DNA from: Bacillus nitratireducens
GTDB lineage: Bacteria; Bacillota; Bacilli; Bacillales; Bacillaceae_G
Reading direction: 5' to 3'
Length of the DNA stretch: 64,000 nucleotides
Assembly: GCF_001884135.1 (NCBI RefSeq)
Contig: NZ_MAOC01000093.1
Coordinates: 62,001 to 126,000 of the forward strand
Shown in pieces: positions 9,611 to 19,314 of this stretch (position 1 is its first letter; each line of letters opens with the position of its first letter). The notes beneath the pieces were generated by a model. The model ran no database searches, had not been told where the DNA came from, and worked only from the letters and a program-made list of their open reading frames with translations. The translations under genes were made by a program, and so were the position numbers.

Positions 9611-9640
9611 AATGAAATAATGCATATTTTTTAGAAAATT
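9611..9640 (+). promoter_or_regulatory. PlcR-like box and abutting CodY-like box upstream of nprR
   Basis: AATGAAATAATGCATA (9611-9626) matches the PlcR box TATGNANNNNTNCATA except at the first base. ATTTTTTAGAAAATT (9626-9640) matches the CodY consensus AATTTTCWGAAAATT with two mismatches. Control of nprR by PlcR and CodY is my recollection of published work on B. thuringiensis; binding here is inferred from motif only. Confidence 0.55.
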
Positions 9641-9716
9641 TACATTTATCAATTTATATTTCTCTGGATTTTATGTATTATTAGAGTAATGGGGGTAATG
9701 AGAATGGAGGAGGACA

Positions 9717-10991
9717 ATGCAACAAACATTAGAAAAAATAGGCAAGCAAGTTTTTTATAAACGGCTACAGCAAAAAATGACACAAGAAGAATTATGTCAG
9801 GGCATTTGTTCTGTCTCATACTTAAGTAAGATCGAAAATGGAAAGATTGAAGCATCGGAAGAAATTCTACAATTGCTCTGCACAAGACTAGAAATTGCTG
9901 TGACGGATTTGAGAGATGTAGAAGAAGATGTGAAGGTGAAGTTGGATGAATGGCTGAATGCACTAGTTCATTTGGACAAGCAACAAGTAGAACGCATATA
10001 CCAAGAGTTGCAAGGTGAAATAAAGCATGTTTTGGATTTTGAAATTATAAATTATTATAAACTGCTGTATACACGTTATTTAATTATGAAAAGGGATATA
10101 TCTGCACTTGAAGAAGAATTAGAAAGATTAAAGAAAGTCTACAAAAAGTATTCTCCATTTCAGAAGTTATTATATACGTACAGTAGAGGGTTGTTGTGCT
10201 GTTTGCAGTATAGATGGAAGGATGGACTAGATTACTTATTAAAAACAGAAGTAATGGCCAAGGAACAAGGGTATCATGAAACGGGTATGTACTATAATAT
10301 AGCGCTTGCATATACTCATTTAGATATTCATCACCTTGCAATTCATTTTGTGAATATAGCATTAGAAGGATTTCGCAGTGAATATAAGTTTAGAAATATA
10401 ATTAATTGCCAGATACTTATTGCGGTAAGTTACACAGAAAAAGGTCAGTATGAAGAGGCTTTAAAAATGTATGAGAGTATATTGAGGGAGGCCACCTCTT
10501 TTGCGGATAAGGATGTACTTTTAGCTATTACTTTAAGCAATATGGGAAGCATATATTATAAAAAAAGCAAATATCAGCAGGCGAAGAAATATTATTTGGA
10601 TAGTCTGCAACTTCAAAAACAAGTAGATTTAAACTATCTAGATACAATATATGAACTGGCATTAGTATGCATTAAATTAGAGGAATTAGAAGAGGCAAAG
10701 GAATGGATTGATAAGGGAATTGTTGCAGCAAAACAAGAAGAGAGATTTAATGCAAAGTTATATTTGCTTTTAATTCTTAGATATAAACATTTTGAAGAAG
10801 CAAAAGATTATAAAGTATTTTTGGAAAATGAGGCTATTCCTTTGTATAAATCTGCGGGAAATAAAATAGAATTAAAGAAAGTATACGTTGAACTCGCAGA
10901 ACATTTCGCTAGTTTATCGAGATTTGAGGAAAGTAATCGATATTATAGGTTAGTTATTGATTTGATGAATGATAATAAGGAGGAGGAGTGA
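9717..10991 (+). CDS. nprR: NprR quorum sensor, RNPP-family transcription regulator
   Basis: The 424-aa protein has an N-terminal helix-turn-helix of the XRE type (about residues 5-63, KRLQQKMTQEELCQGICSVSYLSKIENGK). A long array of TPR helices follows that binds the signalling peptide. Members of the Rap-NprR-PlcR-PrgX family bind a reimported peptide and switch DNA binding; NprR with NprX activates nprA and other necrotrophism genes and in the apo form can act on sporulation. The gene is followed without a gap by nprX and then nprA, the diagnostic order. The stop codon region carries the ribosome binding site of nprX. Confidence 0.95.
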   Translation: MQQTLEKIGKQVFYKRLQQKMTQEELCQGICSVSYLSKIENGKIEASEEILQLLCTRLEIAVTDLRDVEEDVKVKLDEWLNALVHLDKQQVERIYQELQGEIKHVLDFEIINYYKLLYTRYLIMKRDISALEEELERLKKVYKKYSPFQKLLYTYSRGLLCCLQYRWKDGLDYLLKTEVMAKEQGYHETGMYYNIALAYTHLDIHHLAIHFVNIALEGFRSEYKFRNIINCQILIAVSYTEKGQYEEALKMYESILREATSFADKDVLLAITLSNMGSIYYKKSKYQQAKKYYLDSLQLQKQVDLNYLDTIYELALVCIKLEELEEAKEWIDKGIVAAKQEERFNAKLYLLLILRYKHFEEAKDYKVFLENEAIPLYKSAGNKIELKKVYVELAEHFASLSRFEESNRYYRLVIDLMNDNKEEE

Positions 10992-10993
10992 AA

Positions 10994-11125
10994 ATGAAAA
11001 AGGTGGTATTTGGAGTATTGGCGTTTATAGTGACTCTTACAGTTGCTGGAGGAATACATCAGTATAGTAGTAAACCTGATATCGTTGGTCAACAAGCTAA
11101 AACAGTTGAACAAATTAATTTATAA
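10994..11125 (+). CDS. nprX: NprX signalling peptide precursor
   Basis: This 43-codon ORF starts 3 bp after nprR, with GGAGGAG inside the nprR 3' end as its ribosome binding site. It encodes a basic start (MKK), a hydrophobic secretion segment (VVFGVLAFIVTLTVAGG) and the mature-signal region SSKPDIVG, followed by a short tail. SKPDIVG is the published active NprX heptapeptide for NprR of the B. cereus group. The precursor should be exported, processed and reimported by an oligopeptide permease. The motif and position make the call nearly certain. A terminator follows immediately. Confidence 0.96.
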   Translation: MKKVVFGVLAFIVTLTVAGGIHQYSSKPDIVGQQAKTVEQINL

Positions 11126-11158
11126 AAAAACCCCTTTCCAAATGGAAAGGGGTTTTTC
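11126..11158 (+). terminator. Rho-independent terminator after nprX
   Basis: A 14-bp perfect stem (AAAAACCCCTTTCC with GGAAAGGGGTTTTT) encloses AAAT. It separates nprRX from the independently transcribed nprA. Confidence 0.92.
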
Positions 11159-11277
11159 AATATTTGTTCCTCAAAATTCTACAACACTTGAGAAAGAAAT
11201 TAATTGAATTTTTAGTATATTAATAGTGGAAACATAATGCTAATATGAAACTACTCTTTTCAAAAATTTTTTATTAG

Positions 11278-12990
<1,713 letters not shown>

Positions 12991-13025
12991 GGCTTTAAAG
13001 GATAGTTATTAATAAAATACTTCAA

Positions 13026-13060
13026 AAATAAAGAAGGAGCATAGGCTCCTTCTTTATTTT
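13026..13060. terminator. Bidirectional terminator between nprA and the TVP38-family gene
   Basis: A 15-bp perfect stem (AAATAAAGAAGGAGC with GCTCCTTCTTTATTT) with A and T runs on both sides serves both converging genes. Confidence 0.9.
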
Positions 13061-13602
13061 TTTCTCCATTTTTTCCACAAATAAAACAATCCAACACACC
13101 CCGCGATTGCTACAATCCACTTCGCTTCATTCGTTCCATTCATGACATGATAGGCAGAATATACTTCGATTAACAAAGCCGGTATTTTACCTATTGTACT
13201 GGCAATACTGAAGGGTAGTAATGACATTTTGCCTAGAGCTGCAAATAAAGTAACGATACTGGACGGAATGAAAGGGATAAAGCGAAAAGATAGGACGAGT
13301 AGAAATGCCTCTCTGCCTTCTACGTAAAGAAGACGCTCTACCTTTGGATACTTATTTACTTTATCGTGAGTGAACTTTTGAAGGCCTATACGATAAATAT
13401 AAAACGAGATAATAGCCCCTAATGCCTCACCTGCGATCGAAATAATGGTTCCGTTTGTTACACCAAAGAGCTGTATGTTAATAGCGGTCAAAAAAATACT
13501 AGGGATAAAACCTAAAAGACTGATGATGATGTTGATTAAGATACTAAGTGGAATTGCGATTGAATAATAGTCTGTTAAGAAGTTTTGAATTGTTTCAGCC
13601 AT
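13054..13602 (-). CDS. TVP38/TMEM64 (DedA-like VTT domain) membrane protein
   Basis: The 182-aa protein is mostly hydrophobic with about five spans. It has the VTT-domain features FIPSIFLTAINIQLFG...GEALGAIISFYIYR and RFIPFIPSSIVTLFAALGKMSLLPF. Members of this superfamily include lipid-carrier recycling transporters and scramblase-like proteins; the exact role of this paralogue is unknown. ATG 13602 has an AAGGA ribosome binding site. Its 3' end shares a terminator with nprA. Confidence 0.8.
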   Translation of the reverse strand: MAETIQNFLTDYYSIAIPLSILINIIISLLGFIPSIFLTAINIQLFGVTNGTIISIAGEALGAIISFYIYRIGLQKFTHDKVNKYPKVERLLYVEGREAFLLVLSFRFIPFIPSSIVTLFAALGKMSLLPFSIASTIGKIPALLIEVYSAYHVMNGTNEAKWIVAIAGCVGLFYLWKKWRKK

Positions 13603-14002
13603 TCTTTAAAATCCTTTATCTTTTTTTGCATTACACCATATTTCCATTGTATAGGCAAGGGGGAATTTACATAATGTAGAAAAGTGTTGATAAAACGACT
13701 TTTATATACCTTATACAGGTATTGGGTATATAAAATAAGGGGTATATTTTAATTTATCGAAAAACACTCCATAAATCCTGTTACTAAAGGATTTATGGAG
13801 TGTTTCAAATAGTGTTTTAATCCGGGAAATAATTATAAAATCATAGGGGTATATTTTAAAGTGGGTGAAAAACAGTGGTTTGATGAAAATAGAGTGGTAA
13901 ATATAACAAAATAGCTGAAGGATTTAAAAAATGTATGTGTTTTTTCTTTGTGAAATTGACTTTTAGTGGAGTTACGATAATAATCATGGAAGAGGTGATA
14001 TG
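13603..14002. other. Divergent intergenic region with flanked hairpin
   Basis: This 400-bp gap between divergent genes holds a perfect 17-bp inverted repeat (arms 13762-13778 and 13789-13805, 10-base loop). The hairpin is bracketed by a 14-bp direct repeat GGGGTATATTTTAA (13739-13752 and 13846-13859). On the minus strand the hairpin ends in TTTTT, and a TATAAT (13837-13832) with a weak TTTAAA lies upstream, so a short minus-strand leader transcript is possible. No ORF is evident. Confidence 0.5.
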
Positions 14003-14521
14003 ATGAAACGAATAAGTAGTCTTTTCTTCAGTAGTTTACTGGCATTAATGCTGATCTTAAGTGGATGTGCAGGAAAAGAACAAAAAACAGAGAAACAAAC
14101 AGGGAATCAATCGACATCAGTAGAAAAAATTAGTGATAATATTTTAGATGAAATGGAAGGGCCACCTAAAAATGGTCATACGATTGAAAGACATGTAGGT
14201 AAATCAGAAGAGGATTTGAAGAGTCGTTTGAAGACAGATAAAGTATCAGCGGCAAGTACATACTATGATAAGGAAACAGCCACGAAAGCTGTAAAAGATA
14301 GTTTGAAGCAACATGATAAGGAAATTCAAGATTGGTTAAAAAATTCTAAAGAGGCTCGTCTCGTATTAAATACAACTCATTCATTCCCCGTTGGAAAAAC
14401 GGTAATAAAGAAAAATATGAATGTAAAAGACAAGTTAGTAAAAACTGTTACTGTTTTAGCGAGAGATAAGTCAGGAGATTTAGGATATAAGATTATTACT
14501 TCTTATCCATCTGACAAATAA
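14003..14521 (+). CDS. Small lipoprotein of unknown function
   Basis: The protein of about 172 aa has a lipoprotein signal peptide (KRISSLFFSSLLALMLILSGC) with the lipobox LSGC, so it should be anchored to the outer face of the membrane. The mature part is charged and soluble, with no motif I recognise. It ends in LARDKSGDLGYKIITSYPS. An adjacent in-frame ATG at 14000 is closer to the GAGGTGAT ribosome site, so I prefer 14003. A small gene follows 15 bp downstream and is probably cotranscribed. Confidence 0.75.
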   Translation: MKRISSLFFSSLLALMLILSGCAGKEQKTEKQTGNQSTSVEKISDNILDEMEGPPKNGHTIERHVGKSEEDLKSRLKTDKVSAASTYYDKETATKAVKDSLKQHDKEIQDWLKNSKEARLVLNTTHSFPVGKTVIKKNMNVKDKLVKTVTVLARDKSGDLGYKIITSYPSDK

Positions 14522-14536
14522 GAAGGGGGAGTACAT

Positions 14537-14809
14537 ATGTATACGACATTACAATACTTTCTTAAATCATACTGTACGTTAAGTATTCATGAGGATGAAA
14601 TAATAAGCGTGATGGAAGAGTTTATAGAGCAAGAAGATGAAGAGATTGTTTTGAAATTACGCGATGAATTATTATATATGAAGAAAAAGGATACTTGGGA
14701 AGAGGCGTGCGTATTAGCTGCGAAGCAAGGGAATCGTATGTGGTCGTTAGAAGAAACGAAAGACCATCTTGCAACCTTTTTAGTATTATTGCAAAAGAAA
14801 AAGGCGTGA
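14537..14809 (+). CDS. Small acidic protein of unknown function
   Basis: The 90-aa protein is predicted helical and acidic in its first half (DEIISVMEEFIEQEDEEIVLKLRDELLYMKK). It has no membrane span and no domain I recognise. AGAAGGGGGAG gives a good ribosome binding site before ATG 14537. The short gap to the lipoprotein gene suggests one operon. The stop codon lies in a terminator stem. Confidence 0.7.
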   Translation: MYTTLQYFLKSYCTLSIHEDEIISVMEEFIEQEDEEIVLKLRDELLYMKKKDTWEEACVLAAKQGNRMWSLEETKDHLATFLVLLQKKKA

Positions 14810-14826
14810 GTAGATCACGCCTTTTT
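14798..14826. terminator. Bidirectional terminator
   Basis: AAAAAGGCGTGA and TCACGCCTTTTT form a perfect 12-bp stem, placed to serve the small gene on the plus strand and the VanW-family gene on the minus strand. Confidence 0.88.
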
Positions 14827-14858
14827 TGTTTTTTGAAATTTTCCTGTTTATTAGCACC

Positions 14859-16112
14859 TCATTGTTTTGGAGCGCTTTTATATACGCTTTTTGAAATTTG
14901 TCCATTTGAGATTACTTCACCGTTTTGTGTTACTTTTTTATACGTTACCGCTGTTATTTTGTCATTAGCTCTACTAATTACTTGAGAAGAAACTTCAACA
15001 CTTTTACCAGTATTTGTGCCGAAAATACGAGTAGTAATACTACCTCCATTTGAAAATGCTTGAATATAAATATGATTGCCTGTATTGTTTTTAAATTTTA
15101 AATCCGGACCATAATCTGCCACTGCTGCATCTTGCCCAAGTGGTAAATAATTTACGGGCATGGAATGATTGCTTCGAGAAACAATTCCTAAATCTGCCCT
15201 TAAAGCGGCGCTATATAAAGTACTACTAACTTGGCAAACACCTCCACCTGCACTTTGTATAACTTTACCTTCTGAAAATACTGCTGCGGACTTATAACCA
15301 TGTGCAGCATCCGTTACGCCAACGCGGCCATTAAAACTAAACGTTTCATCAGGTGCGACAATAACTCCACTTAAAGTATTAGCTGACTTATTTACGTTAT
15401 AGGATTGGTTTCCATTACGACCAGCCATTGGAGTTGAATATTCAGCAATCACTTCTTTAATTCCCATTTTCTGTATATCTTCTGTAGAACGCTCAGGTTT
15501 TAAAAGTGTAACTGGTAACGTAACGTCTGATGTGCCAGAAGTAATGGCCTGTTTCGTTAGATCAGTTAACTTTCCTTTATCAATTTTTTCTCCATTTTGA
15601 CTTTGGCTAATATTTACTGTAGAGCCTTCAACATTTAATTCTGCATTAACAGGATTTTTTAATGTTTCATTATATTTATCCTTTATAAAGGTTTCATAAG
15701 TTGTTGTATTTAATTGTGGTTTTAATTTATAGTTACGCTTTAATTCACCGTTTTCAGCTTGCTTACGCATGTTGTAACGATTCATTACGTTCCCTTCTTG
15801 TTCTTTGAAGATATTGTCGACAATATCCTTCTCTTTATAATCTACTCCTAAATCTTTCCACGTATAATTTTGTTTTTCATTTTGGAATACGTAGTTAAGA
15901 GACTTTTGATTGAATTCATTCACCTTTTGATTAACAATGGCTTGAATATCTGCTTTATTTTTTCCCTCAAGAGAAATACCTTCAAATGTAGTGTTTGGTA
16001 ATGCAGTTGTATTTAGTTGATTATTTAATTTAGATACATATTGATATCCACCAACACAAAGTAATATGCCACCAGCGGTAGCGGAACCGATCAGTATTTT
16101 GCGTAGCTTCAT
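14859..16112 (-). CDS. VanW-family cell-envelope protein with peptidoglycan-binding-like region
   Basis: The 417-aa protein has an N-terminal membrane anchor (LIGSATAGGILLCVGGY). A PG_binding_4-like region follows (about residues 40-215), and then a VanW domain with TLSGVIVAPDETFSFNGRVGVTDAAHGYKSA and GGGVCQVSSTLYSAALRADL. It resembles Bacillus YoaR. VanW proteins occur in envelope contexts but their biochemical activity is not established. The next gene upstream on this strand is a LytR-CpsA-Psr protein, also an envelope gene. ATG 16112 follows GGGGGGAAATAA. Confidence 0.85.
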   Translation of the reverse strand: MKLRKILIGSATAGGILLCVGGYQYVSKLNNQLNTTALPNTTFEGISLEGKNKADIQAIVNQKVNEFNQKSLNYVFQNEKQNYTWKDLGVDYKEKDIVDNIFKEQEGNVMNRYNMRKQAENGELKRNYKLKPQLNTTTYETFIKDKYNETLKNPVNAELNVEGSTVNISQSQNGEKIDKGKLTDLTKQAITSGTSDVTLPVTLLKPERSTEDIQKMGIKEVIAEYSTPMAGRNGNQSYNVNKSANTLSGVIVAPDETFSFNGRVGVTDAAHGYKSAAVFSEGKVIQSAGGGVCQVSSTLYSAALRADLGIVSRSNHSMPVNYLPLGQDAAVADYGPDLKFKNNTGNHIYIQAFSNGGSITTRIFGTNTGKSVEVSSQVISRANDKITAVTYKKVTQNGEVISNGQISKSVYKSAPKQ

Positions 16113-16302
16113 TTATTTCCCCCCAGAAAAATTTGTATAAATATATGTATTACATTTTTTGTATAAAAATGATGAAAATAACATTATGTAGGTACTAGTA
16201 TACTATTATTTTCACTATGTGTGTAATGTTTTTATAAAAAATGTTACACTGCTGTAATAATTGTCTCTTTTTGTCACAATATGTACGAGAAATATGTTGA
16301 AA

Positions 16303-16352
16303 ATTATAATAAAAAGGCTGCTTAGAAAAATCTAGCAGCCTTTTTATTATAA
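16303..16352 (-). terminator. Long-stem terminator of the LCP gene
   Basis: A 23-bp stem with one wobble pair (arms 16303-16325 and 16330-16352) overlaps the LCP stop codon. A and T runs flank a GC-rich core AGGCTGC/GCAGCCT. Confidence 0.85.
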
Positions 16353-17363
16353 TTTTTTATGCTCATTTTTATTCGTAACACCGAGATGTTCTTGAAGTGT
16401 TGTCGATATATCATTAACACTTTTTTCGTTTGGAACGTAATAATAAATACCACCTATATATTTATCAGTACCTTCTACTTGCATTTTGTCCATTTTTAAA
16501 TTGGAATCCATTGAATTTTTGGCAATGGTCATCATATCGTCAAAAGTTAAATTTGTTTTTAAGTCTTTATCGACAGCGTCGAGTAGACCACCGATTTTAT
16601 TAATGGAATTGAGAGATAGGGCTTTTTCAGCAATAGCCTCTAAAACAAGTTGTTGTCGTTGACCACGCATATAATCACTATCAATATGACGAGTTCTAGC
16701 TAGTGCAAGTGCTTCTTCTCCATTTAAATGTTGACGTCCTTTTTCTAGATGAATTGCATTTGCTTCGTCTTTACTATTTTGTTCTGTAAACTCAACCGGA
16801 ACATCGACAGTAATACCACCAAGGGAATCAACGATTTTGATAAAGGATTTAAAGTTAAATTTTACATAGTAGTCAACTGGAACGTCTAAAAAGGTCTCTA
16901 CTGTATCAATCGTGCTATCTACACCACCGAATACATGCGCATGTGTAATTTTATCGTATTTATCACGTGATTTAATGTAGACGCGTGAATCACGTGGAAT
17001 GCTGACAAGTTTAACGGATTTATCGTTTTTATTAATTGTTGCAAGTAATAACGCATCCGTACGAGTCGCTTTTCCATAACCTTTTTCCCTAATATCACTT
17101 TCATCAACGCCCATAATAAGGACAGAAATATTGTCAGTCATAGGTTTAACGGCTTTTTCACGTTTGCTGGATTTATCTCCTCGGCCGAGTTCAGAATAGG
17201 CGTTGCTTAAGACGGATTTTGCTTTACTGTATATATGGAAGGAGTAACCTCCTGCTCCCATTGCTACAATAAGTAAGGGAATAAGAATGAACCAAAGTAG
17301 GCGCTTTTTCTTTGAACGTCCTTTTTTGGCTCGAGTTTCTTTGTTAATGTCGGATTTCATCAT
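16347..17363 (-). CDS. LytR-CpsA-Psr (LCP) family protein
   Basis: The 338-aa protein has a basic N-terminus, one membrane span (LLWFILIPLLIVAMGAGGY) and an extracellular LCP domain. The domain carries the signature DALLLATINKNDKSVKLVSIPRDSRVYI and the arginine-rich ALARTRHIDSDYMRGQRQQ. LCP enzymes transfer polyprenyl-linked wall polymers (teichoic acid or secondary polysaccharide) to peptidoglycan. Which polymer is used here is not determinable; B. cereus-group strains have several paralogues. ATG 17363 follows AAAGGAG. VanW-family gene lies downstream on the same strand after a terminator. Confidence 0.9.
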   Translation of the reverse strand: MMKSDINKETRAKKGRSKKKRLLWFILIPLLIVAMGAGGYSFHIYSKAKSVLSNAYSELGRGDKSSKREKAVKPMTDNISVLIMGVDESDIREKGYGKATRTDALLLATINKNDKSVKLVSIPRDSRVYIKSRDKYDKITHAHVFGGVDSTIDTVETFLDVPVDYYVKFNFKSFIKIVDSLGGITVDVPVEFTEQNSKDEANAIHLEKGRQHLNGEEALALARTRHIDSDYMRGQRQQLVLEAIAEKALSLNSINKIGGLLDAVDKDLKTNLTFDDMMTIAKNSMDSNLKMDKMQVEGTDKYIGGIYYYVPNEKSVNDISTTLQEHLGVTNKNEHKKL

Positions 17364-17460
17364 TTTTTCTCCTTTAAAACAATCGAAGTGTATACATCTA
17401 GAAGCGTATTAAAACACATAAAAAATATTGTACGCTAAATAAAGGGTATTGTACATGTAT

Positions 17461-17495
17461 AAAAAATAGATGTCTTGATTATTTATAAGACACCT
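17461..17495 (-). terminator. Terminator of the nucleoside transporter gene
   Basis: On the minus strand AGGTGTCTT and AAGACATCT form a 9-bp stem with one G-U pair, followed by ATTTTTT. Confidence 0.7.
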
Positions 17496-17549
17496 ATTCG
17501 TTATTGTATACAAAAGACAGGGATAAGAAAATGATAAAAATTTACCTAA

Positions 17550-18728
17550 TTACAGCATAATACTTACAATAATTGCAGATAAAATGCTAACAAGAGTAGC
17601 TCCGTATAGTAATTTTAGGCCGAAGCGGGCAACAACATTTCCTTGTTCTTCGTTTAACCCTTTTACCGCACCGGAAATAATTCCAATGGAAGAAAAGTTA
17701 GCAAAAGAAACGAGGAAGACAGAAATAATACCAACTGTACGGATAGAGAGTGTGCTGGAAATTTTACTAAGATCCATCATTGCTACAAATTCATTTGTTA
17801 CAAGCTTTGTTGCCATAATGCTACCTGCTGTGACAATTTCAGAACTTGGTACGCCGATAAGAAATGCAATAGGGGCGAATACATAGCCTATTAGTTGTTG
17901 GAAAGTAATGCCGAATATAATGAGGAATAGGTCATTAATGCAACTCATTAATGCGACGAATCCAATGAGCATAGCGCCGACGACAATTGCTACACGAAAA
18001 CCATCAAGAATGTATTCTCCAAGCATTTCAAAGAAACTTTGTTTTTCCCCTTTTATTACCAAAATGTCTTCATCATCGTTAACGTCGTAAGGGTTAATAA
18101 TGAGTACGATAATAAAACCACTAAATAAATTGAGAACGAGTGCGGTTACTACATATTTTGGTTCAATCATTGTCATATAGGCACCGACAATGGACATAGA
18201 TACTGTTGACATAGCAGAGGCGCAAAGTGTATATAGTCGATGTTTTGGAATTTGGGCTAATTGTTTTTTAACCGTAATAAAAACTTCTGATTGGCCGACA
18301 ATAGCGGAAGCGATGGCGTTGTAAGATTCTAATTTCCCAAGACCGTTTATTTTACTAAGAAAGAAACCAATCCAGCGAATAAAGAATGGTAGTATTTTGA
18401 AATGTTGTAATATACCAATTAAGACGGAGATAAAGACAATCGGTAATAATACGTTAAGGAAAAATGGCATTTCCCCTTTATTTGCAAGACCGCCAAATAC
18501 AAAGTTTATACCACTGGCAGCATACTCAAGTAGCCTCGTAAACAGGCTGGAAATTACCGTAATAAGTATGAGACCGATTTCTGTATTTAATAATAAATAG
18601 GTTAAAATTAATTGTATAATAAGCATGATAAAAATTGGTTTGAATTTAATATGTTTTTTATTGTTGCTAGCAATGTAGGCAAGGAAAAAAACAACGATAA
18701 GTCCAACGAAAAAAGTAATAAATTTCAT
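17550..18728 (-). CDS. Concentrative nucleoside transporter (CNT/NupC family)
   Basis: The 392-aa polytopic protein shows CNT landmarks: [51 protein letters not shown], and [17 protein letters not shown] near the C-terminus. It should import nucleosides with H+ or Na+. Substrate preference (pyrimidine or purine) is not clear. The adjacent ATGs at 18731 and 18728 are both possible; the spacing from AGGGGGC favours 18728. It is divergent from a VOC-family gene. Confidence 0.88.
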   Translation of the reverse strand: MKFITFFVGLIVVFFLAYIASNNKKHIKFKPIFIMLIIQLILTYLLLNTEIGLILITVISSLFTRLLEYAASGINFVFGGLANKGEMPFFLNVLLPIVFISVLIGILQHFKILPFFIRWIGFFLSKINGLGKLESYNAIASAIVGQSEVFITVKKQLAQIPKHRLYTLCASAMSTVSMSIVGAYMTMIEPKYVVTALVLNLFSGFIIVLIINPYDVNDDEDILVIKGEKQSFFEMLGEYILDGFRVAIVVGAMLIGFVALMSCINDLFLIIFGITFQQLIGYVFAPIAFLIGVPSSEIVTAGSIMATKLVTNEFVAMMDLSKISSTLSIRTVGIISVFLVSFANFSSIGIISGAVKGLNEEQGNVVARFGLKLLYGATLVSILSAIIVSIML

Positions 18729-18789
18729 CATAAGCCCCCTAAAAGAGATATTCTGCTATATATGTTTTTCATTTAAAAGGAGAATATGC

Positions 18790-19206
18790 ATGTTTGATAA
18801 AGAGAGGAATAGAGGAATCATGAATATATGTAGAGTACATCACGTTGCAATTATTTGTTCAAATTATGAAGTGTCAAAGGATTTTTATACACGAATATTA
18901 GGTTTCAAAGTGATGAATGAAGTATACAGAAAGGAACGAAATTCTTATAAGTTAGATTTATGTGTAGGGGAAGAGTATCAAATTGAATTATTTTCATTTT
19001 CAAGTCCGCCTGAGCGCCCAAGTTTTCCAGAAGCAGCCGGGCTTAGACATTTAGCATTTGCTGTTACAAATATAGAAGAAGCTGTAAAGCATTTAAAACA
19101 ATGCGGTGTGGAGACTGAAGCGATACGTATTGATGAAATTACGGAGAAAAAATTTGTCTTTTTCCAAGATCCTGATGGCTTGCCTTTAGAATTGTATGAG
19201 GCTTGA
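18790..19206 (+). CDS. VOC (glyoxalase-fold) family protein, YaeR-like
   Basis: The 138-aa protein carries one VOC domain: VHHVAIICSNYEVSKDFYTRILGF, the ligand segment ELFSFSSPPERPSFPEAAGLRHLAFAV, and FFQDPDGLPLELYE. Its H and E residues match metal ligands of glyoxalase I-type enzymes and of the YaeR subgroup. True substrate is unknown. ATG 18790 has AAAGGAGA at good spacing, but the family usually begins about ten residues later, at the in-frame ATG 18820 (MNICRVHH), so the start is uncertain. Confidence 0.8.
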   Translation: MFDKERNRGIMNICRVHHVAIICSNYEVSKDFYTRILGFKVMNEVYRKERNSYKLDLCVGEEYQIELFSFSSPPERPSFPEAAGLRHLAFAVTNIEEAVKHLKQCGVETEAIRIDEITEKKFVFFQDPDGLPLELYEA

Positions 19207-19271
19207 AATTGGTGAATTTTATATAGGGTTGCTTTCAAATAAATGAAGAAACTAAAGTGAAACTTCTTTTT

Positions 19272-19314
19272 AAAAGGAGGTGTAACTTTAGCTTAAGAAA
19301 GCTAAAGGACATAT
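19272..19314 (+). promoter_or_regulatory. Hairpin over the ribosome binding site of the CNNM gene
   Basis: CTTTAGCTT (19286-19294) and AAGCTAAAG (19299-19307) form a 9-bp stem that includes part of the AAAGGA ribosome site (19304-19309). A stronger AAAAGGAGGTG lies upstream at 19272-19282 with no start codon at usable distance. This may tune translation; no known riboswitch is recognised. Confidence 0.4.
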
